This document shows positions 6,174 to 8,016 of a stretch of 8,016 nucleotides of DNA, in pieces. The stretch is taken from the NCBI GenBank assembly GCA_002439285.1, contig DJTQ01000054.1, forward strand, positions 1 to 8,016, given 5' to 3'. The translations under genes and the position numbers were made by a program. Source of the stretch: Paenibacillaceae bacterium UBA6304. Lineage in GTDB: Bacteria; Bacillota; Bacilli; Paenibacillales; Paenibacillaceae. Numbering within the stretch: position 1 is the stretch's first letter; each line of letters opens with the position of its first letter. The notes under the pieces were generated by a model. It saw only the letters and a list, made by a program, of their open reading frames with translations. It was not told the DNA's origin and searched no databases.

Positions 6174-6205
6174 AAGGCTGCAGGTTTTTCCTGCAGCCTT
6201 TTTTT
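6174..6205 (+). terminator. Intrinsic terminator / attenuator before the ABC-F gene
   Basis: A perfect 11-bp stem, AAGGCTGCAGG (6174-6184) with CCTGCAGCCTT (6190-6200), a TTTTT loop and a run of seven T (6199-6205). It lies between the leader ORF stop (6157) and the ABC-F start (6256), downstream of the only good promoter. It should therefore stop most transcripts unless read-through is induced, which is the expected layout of a transcription attenuator. Confidence 0.9.
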
Positions 6206-6255
6206 GTTATCTAATGAGGTGCTCTGGGCGGCATTGGCCGAAGGAGATAATCATA

Positions 6256-8016
6256 ATGATGATTCAATGTGCTCATATTCAAAAATATTACGGCGCCGAG
6301 CTGGTGCTCATCGATGTGTCGTTCGAAATCAAAGAAGGCGAAACCGTCGGACTGATCGGCAGGAACGGAACCGGCAAAACGACGCTGATGCGCCTGCTCA
6401 CGGGCAGCGAAGCTCCCGATCAGGGCGAGCTGATGATTTCCAAAGACGCGGTGATCGGTTCCCTGGCTCAAATCCCCGATTACGGCCGGGAAGAGACTGT
6501 GTACCAGGTGCTCCAATCCGCCTTCCGGCCGCTACTGGAGGCCCAAGCGGAAATGTCGCTTCTGGAGAGTGAAATGTCCCGGGTGGCGGCGGAGGGGTTG
6601 GAGTCTGCCCTGGAGTCGCTCCTCCGGCAATACGGAAGATTGCAGGAAAGCTTCGAGCGCGGCGGTGGCTATGAAATCGAGGCGGGAATCGACCGGGTGG
6701 CGGACGGGATCGGTATCCCGAGGGAGCAATATGACCGCACCTTCTCTTCTCTGTCCGGCGGTGAAAAAACCAAGGTCGGCCTCGCCGTTATCCTGCTGCA
6801 AAATCCGGACATTTTACTGCTTGACGAACCGACCAACCATCTCGACATGGCCGCGATCGAATGGTTGGAGGGCTTCCTCCGCTCTTTTGGCGGCACGGTG
6901 GTGGTCATTTCGCATGACCGTTATTTTCTCGATGCGGTAGCTGAAAAGATTATCGAAATCGAGGATGGCGAAGCGTTCACGTACCACTGCAATTACAGCA
7001 GATACAAAGAAGAAAAGGAAACCAGGCTGCTCCAGCAATTCGCCGATTATCAGGAACAGCAAAAGAAAATCAAAAAGATGCAGGAAACGATCAAGCAACT
7101 GATCGAATGGGGCAACCGTTCCAATCCGCCGAATCCGGGATTTCACCGGCGGGCAGCTTCGATGCAGAAAGCGCTGGACCGGATGGTTAAGCTGAAGAAG
7201 CCGGTCCTGGAAAGAAAACGGATCGATCTGCAATTGGAGCAAGCCGGCCGCTCGGGTAAAGAAGCGCTTATCCTCTCGGAGGTAAGGCAATCCGCGGGCG
7301 GACGGATGCTGTACGCCGGGGTATCCCGCACGCTGAGATACGGGGAGAACGCCGCGCTGATCGGCGGCAACGGGGCCGGAAAGAGCACGCTATTAAAAAG
7401 CATTCTCGGGATGACTTCCCCGGATGCGGGCGAAATCCGTCTCGGTTCCCGGGTGGAAACCGGGTATCTGGCCCAGGAATCCGCTCCGGCTGGCGAAGAT
7501 GGAACGGTGTTGCAGTATTTCCGCGACGAACTGGGGATGGAAACGGGAGAAGCGCGGAATCAGCTCGCCCGGTTTCTGTTCTACGGCAGCGATGTCTTCA
7601 AAAAGGTGCGCAGTTTGTCCGGCGGAGAATGGACGCGACTCCGGCTGGCGATTCTGATGTACAGAAAGCCCAACCTGCTACTGCTCGATGAGCCGACGAA
7701 TCACCTCGACATCGATTCGCGCGAAGCGCTGGAAGAGGCGCTGGAAGAATACCCCGGCTCCCTCCTGGCCGTTTCGCATGACCGCTACTTCATCAACAAA
7801 ATGGCCGGCCAGATCTGGCTGCTGGAGGACGGACAGCTATCCGTAACGCTCGGCAATTTTGACGACTTCCGCGCGGAGCGGCTGAAGCGGGAAGCCGCAG
7901 CGGAGCGCGCTGGCGCCGGGGTAAGCAGCCAGCGCCGGGGTGCGCCGCGTGCGGAGAGCTGCGCGGTTGTGAGCCGGGCCGCCGCTGAGCAAGGCGGCGC
8001 GGCCTTGGCGCCTGCG
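6256..8016 (+). CDS. ABC-F family ATPase, probable ribosome-protection (antibiotic resistance) type; 3' end outside window
   Basis: At least 587 residues in one open frame. Two ATPase cassettes and no membrane segments define ABC-F, soluble factors that bind the ribosomal E site. Cassette 1: Walker A GRNGTGKT (35-42), LSGGE (166-170), Walker B with LLLDEPTNHLD (187-197, catalytic E191), SHDR (219-222). Cassette 2: GGNGAGKS (370-377), LSGGE (454-458), DEPTNHLD (478-485, E479), SHDR (507-510). The linker (about 246-325) is helical and charged, with WGNRSNPPNPGFHRR near its tip, the part that in resistance ABC-Fs reaches the peptidyl-transferase centre. After about 536 the tail becomes Arg/Ala/Gly-rich and the DNA very GC-rich. 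AAGGAG (6241-6246) lies 9 nt before the ATG. The attenuator upstream favours an inducible resistance factor over a housekeeping ABC-F. The subfamily and drug are not known. Confidence 0.92.
   Translation, partial: MMIQCAHIQKYYGAELVLIDVSFEIKEGETVGLIGRNGTGKTTLMRLLTGSEAPDQGELMISKDAVIGSLAQIPDYGREETVYQVLQSAFRPLLEAQAEMSLLESEMSRVAAEGLESALESLLRQYGRLQESFERGGGYEIEAGIDRVADGIGIPREQYDRTFSSLSGGEKTKVGLAVILLQNPDILLLDEPTNHLDMAAIEWLEGFLRSFGGTVVVISHDRYFLDAVAEKIIEIEDGEAFTYHCNYSRYKEEKETRLLQQFADYQEQQKKIKKMQETIKQLIEWGNRSNPPNPGFHRRAASMQKALDRMVKLKKPVLERKRIDLQLEQAGRSGKEALILSEVRQSAGGRMLYAGVSRTLRYGENAALIGGNGAGKSTLLKSILGMTSPDAGEIRLGSRVETGYLAQESAPAGEDGTVLQYFRDELGMETGEARNQLARFLFYGSDVFKKVRSLSGGEWTRLRLAILMYRKPNLLLLDEPTNHLDIDSREALEEALEEYPGSLLAVSHDRYFINKMAGQIWLLEDGQLSVTLGNFDDFRAERLKREAAAERAGAGVSSQRRGAPRAESCAVVSRAAAEQGGAALAPA
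7913..7941 (+). repeat. Short direct repeat in the GC-rich ABC-F tail
   Basis: GCGCCGGGGT occurs at 7913-7922 and 7932-7941, 19 bp apart, in a stretch from about 7880 to the edge that is far richer in GC than the rest of the window. The copies are not in the same reading frame (19 is not a multiple of 3), so this is a DNA-level repeat rather than a protein repeat. Confidence 0.5.

Noticed and set aside
5966..6205. T-box or other known riboswitch in the ABC-F leader
   Set aside because: No T-box AGGGTGGNACCGCG motif or other familiar riboswitch core was seen; a translated leader explains the layout better.
6214..6255. In-frame ATG at 6214 as an alternative ABC-F start
   Set aside because: It directly follows the terminator T-tract, lacks a ribosome binding site, and the family N-terminus (MIQ...) matches the start at 6256.
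6162..7657. Several open frames on both strands within the ABC-F gene
   Set aside because: The ABC-F frame is continuous with all ATPase motifs; the others are composition-driven shadows.

Overview
The window looks like chromosomal DNA of an endospore-forming Firmicute of the Paenibacillus/Bacillales kind. The reasons are a GerA-type germinant receptor subunit, strong GGAGG ribosome binding sites, TTG and GTG starts, intrinsic terminators with T-tracts, moderate GC, and a PadR/HAAS/DUF4097 operon typical of these bacteria. This placement is inference from gene content; there is no rRNA or marker gene here.

Layout. (1) 1-1321, minus: the first 440 codons of a spore germination receptor A subunit, cut by the left edge. 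(2) 1477-3042, plus: a FAD-dependent oxidoreductase fused to a C-terminal Rieske [2Fe-2S] domain (YhfW type), closed by a terminator at 3092-3140. (3) 3276-5150, plus: a translationally coupled three-gene operon of a PadR repressor, a HAAS/DUF1700 membrane protein and a membrane-anchored DUF4097 protein with an 18-residue SGN repeat. A TTGCAT-17-TATTAT promoter precedes it, with two copies of the palindrome CAGTACTG as likely operators. A hairpin terminator at 5207-5247 may serve both strands. (4) 5284-5748, minus: a small lone HELGH metallopeptidase resembling ImmA/IrrE, starting at TTG. (5) 5931-8016, plus: an excellent promoter, a 53-codon leader ORF starting at GTG, a perfect 11-bp intrinsic terminator, and then a dual-ATPase ABC-F protein that runs off the right edge.

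The most interesting part is region 5. Promoter, small ORF, terminator and ABC-F gene lie in the order used by antibiotic-inducible, ribosome-controlled attenuators of ABC-F resistance genes (vmlR in B. subtilis and lmo0919 in Listeria are known cases). With no other evident promoter downstream of the terminator, the ABC-F gene probably depends on regulated read-through. A possible antiterminator pairing (6062-6070 with 6170-6178) can be drawn by eye but is unproven.

No tRNA, rRNA, CRISPR array, insertion sequence or phage gene was seen. No gap between genes exceeds 300 bases.
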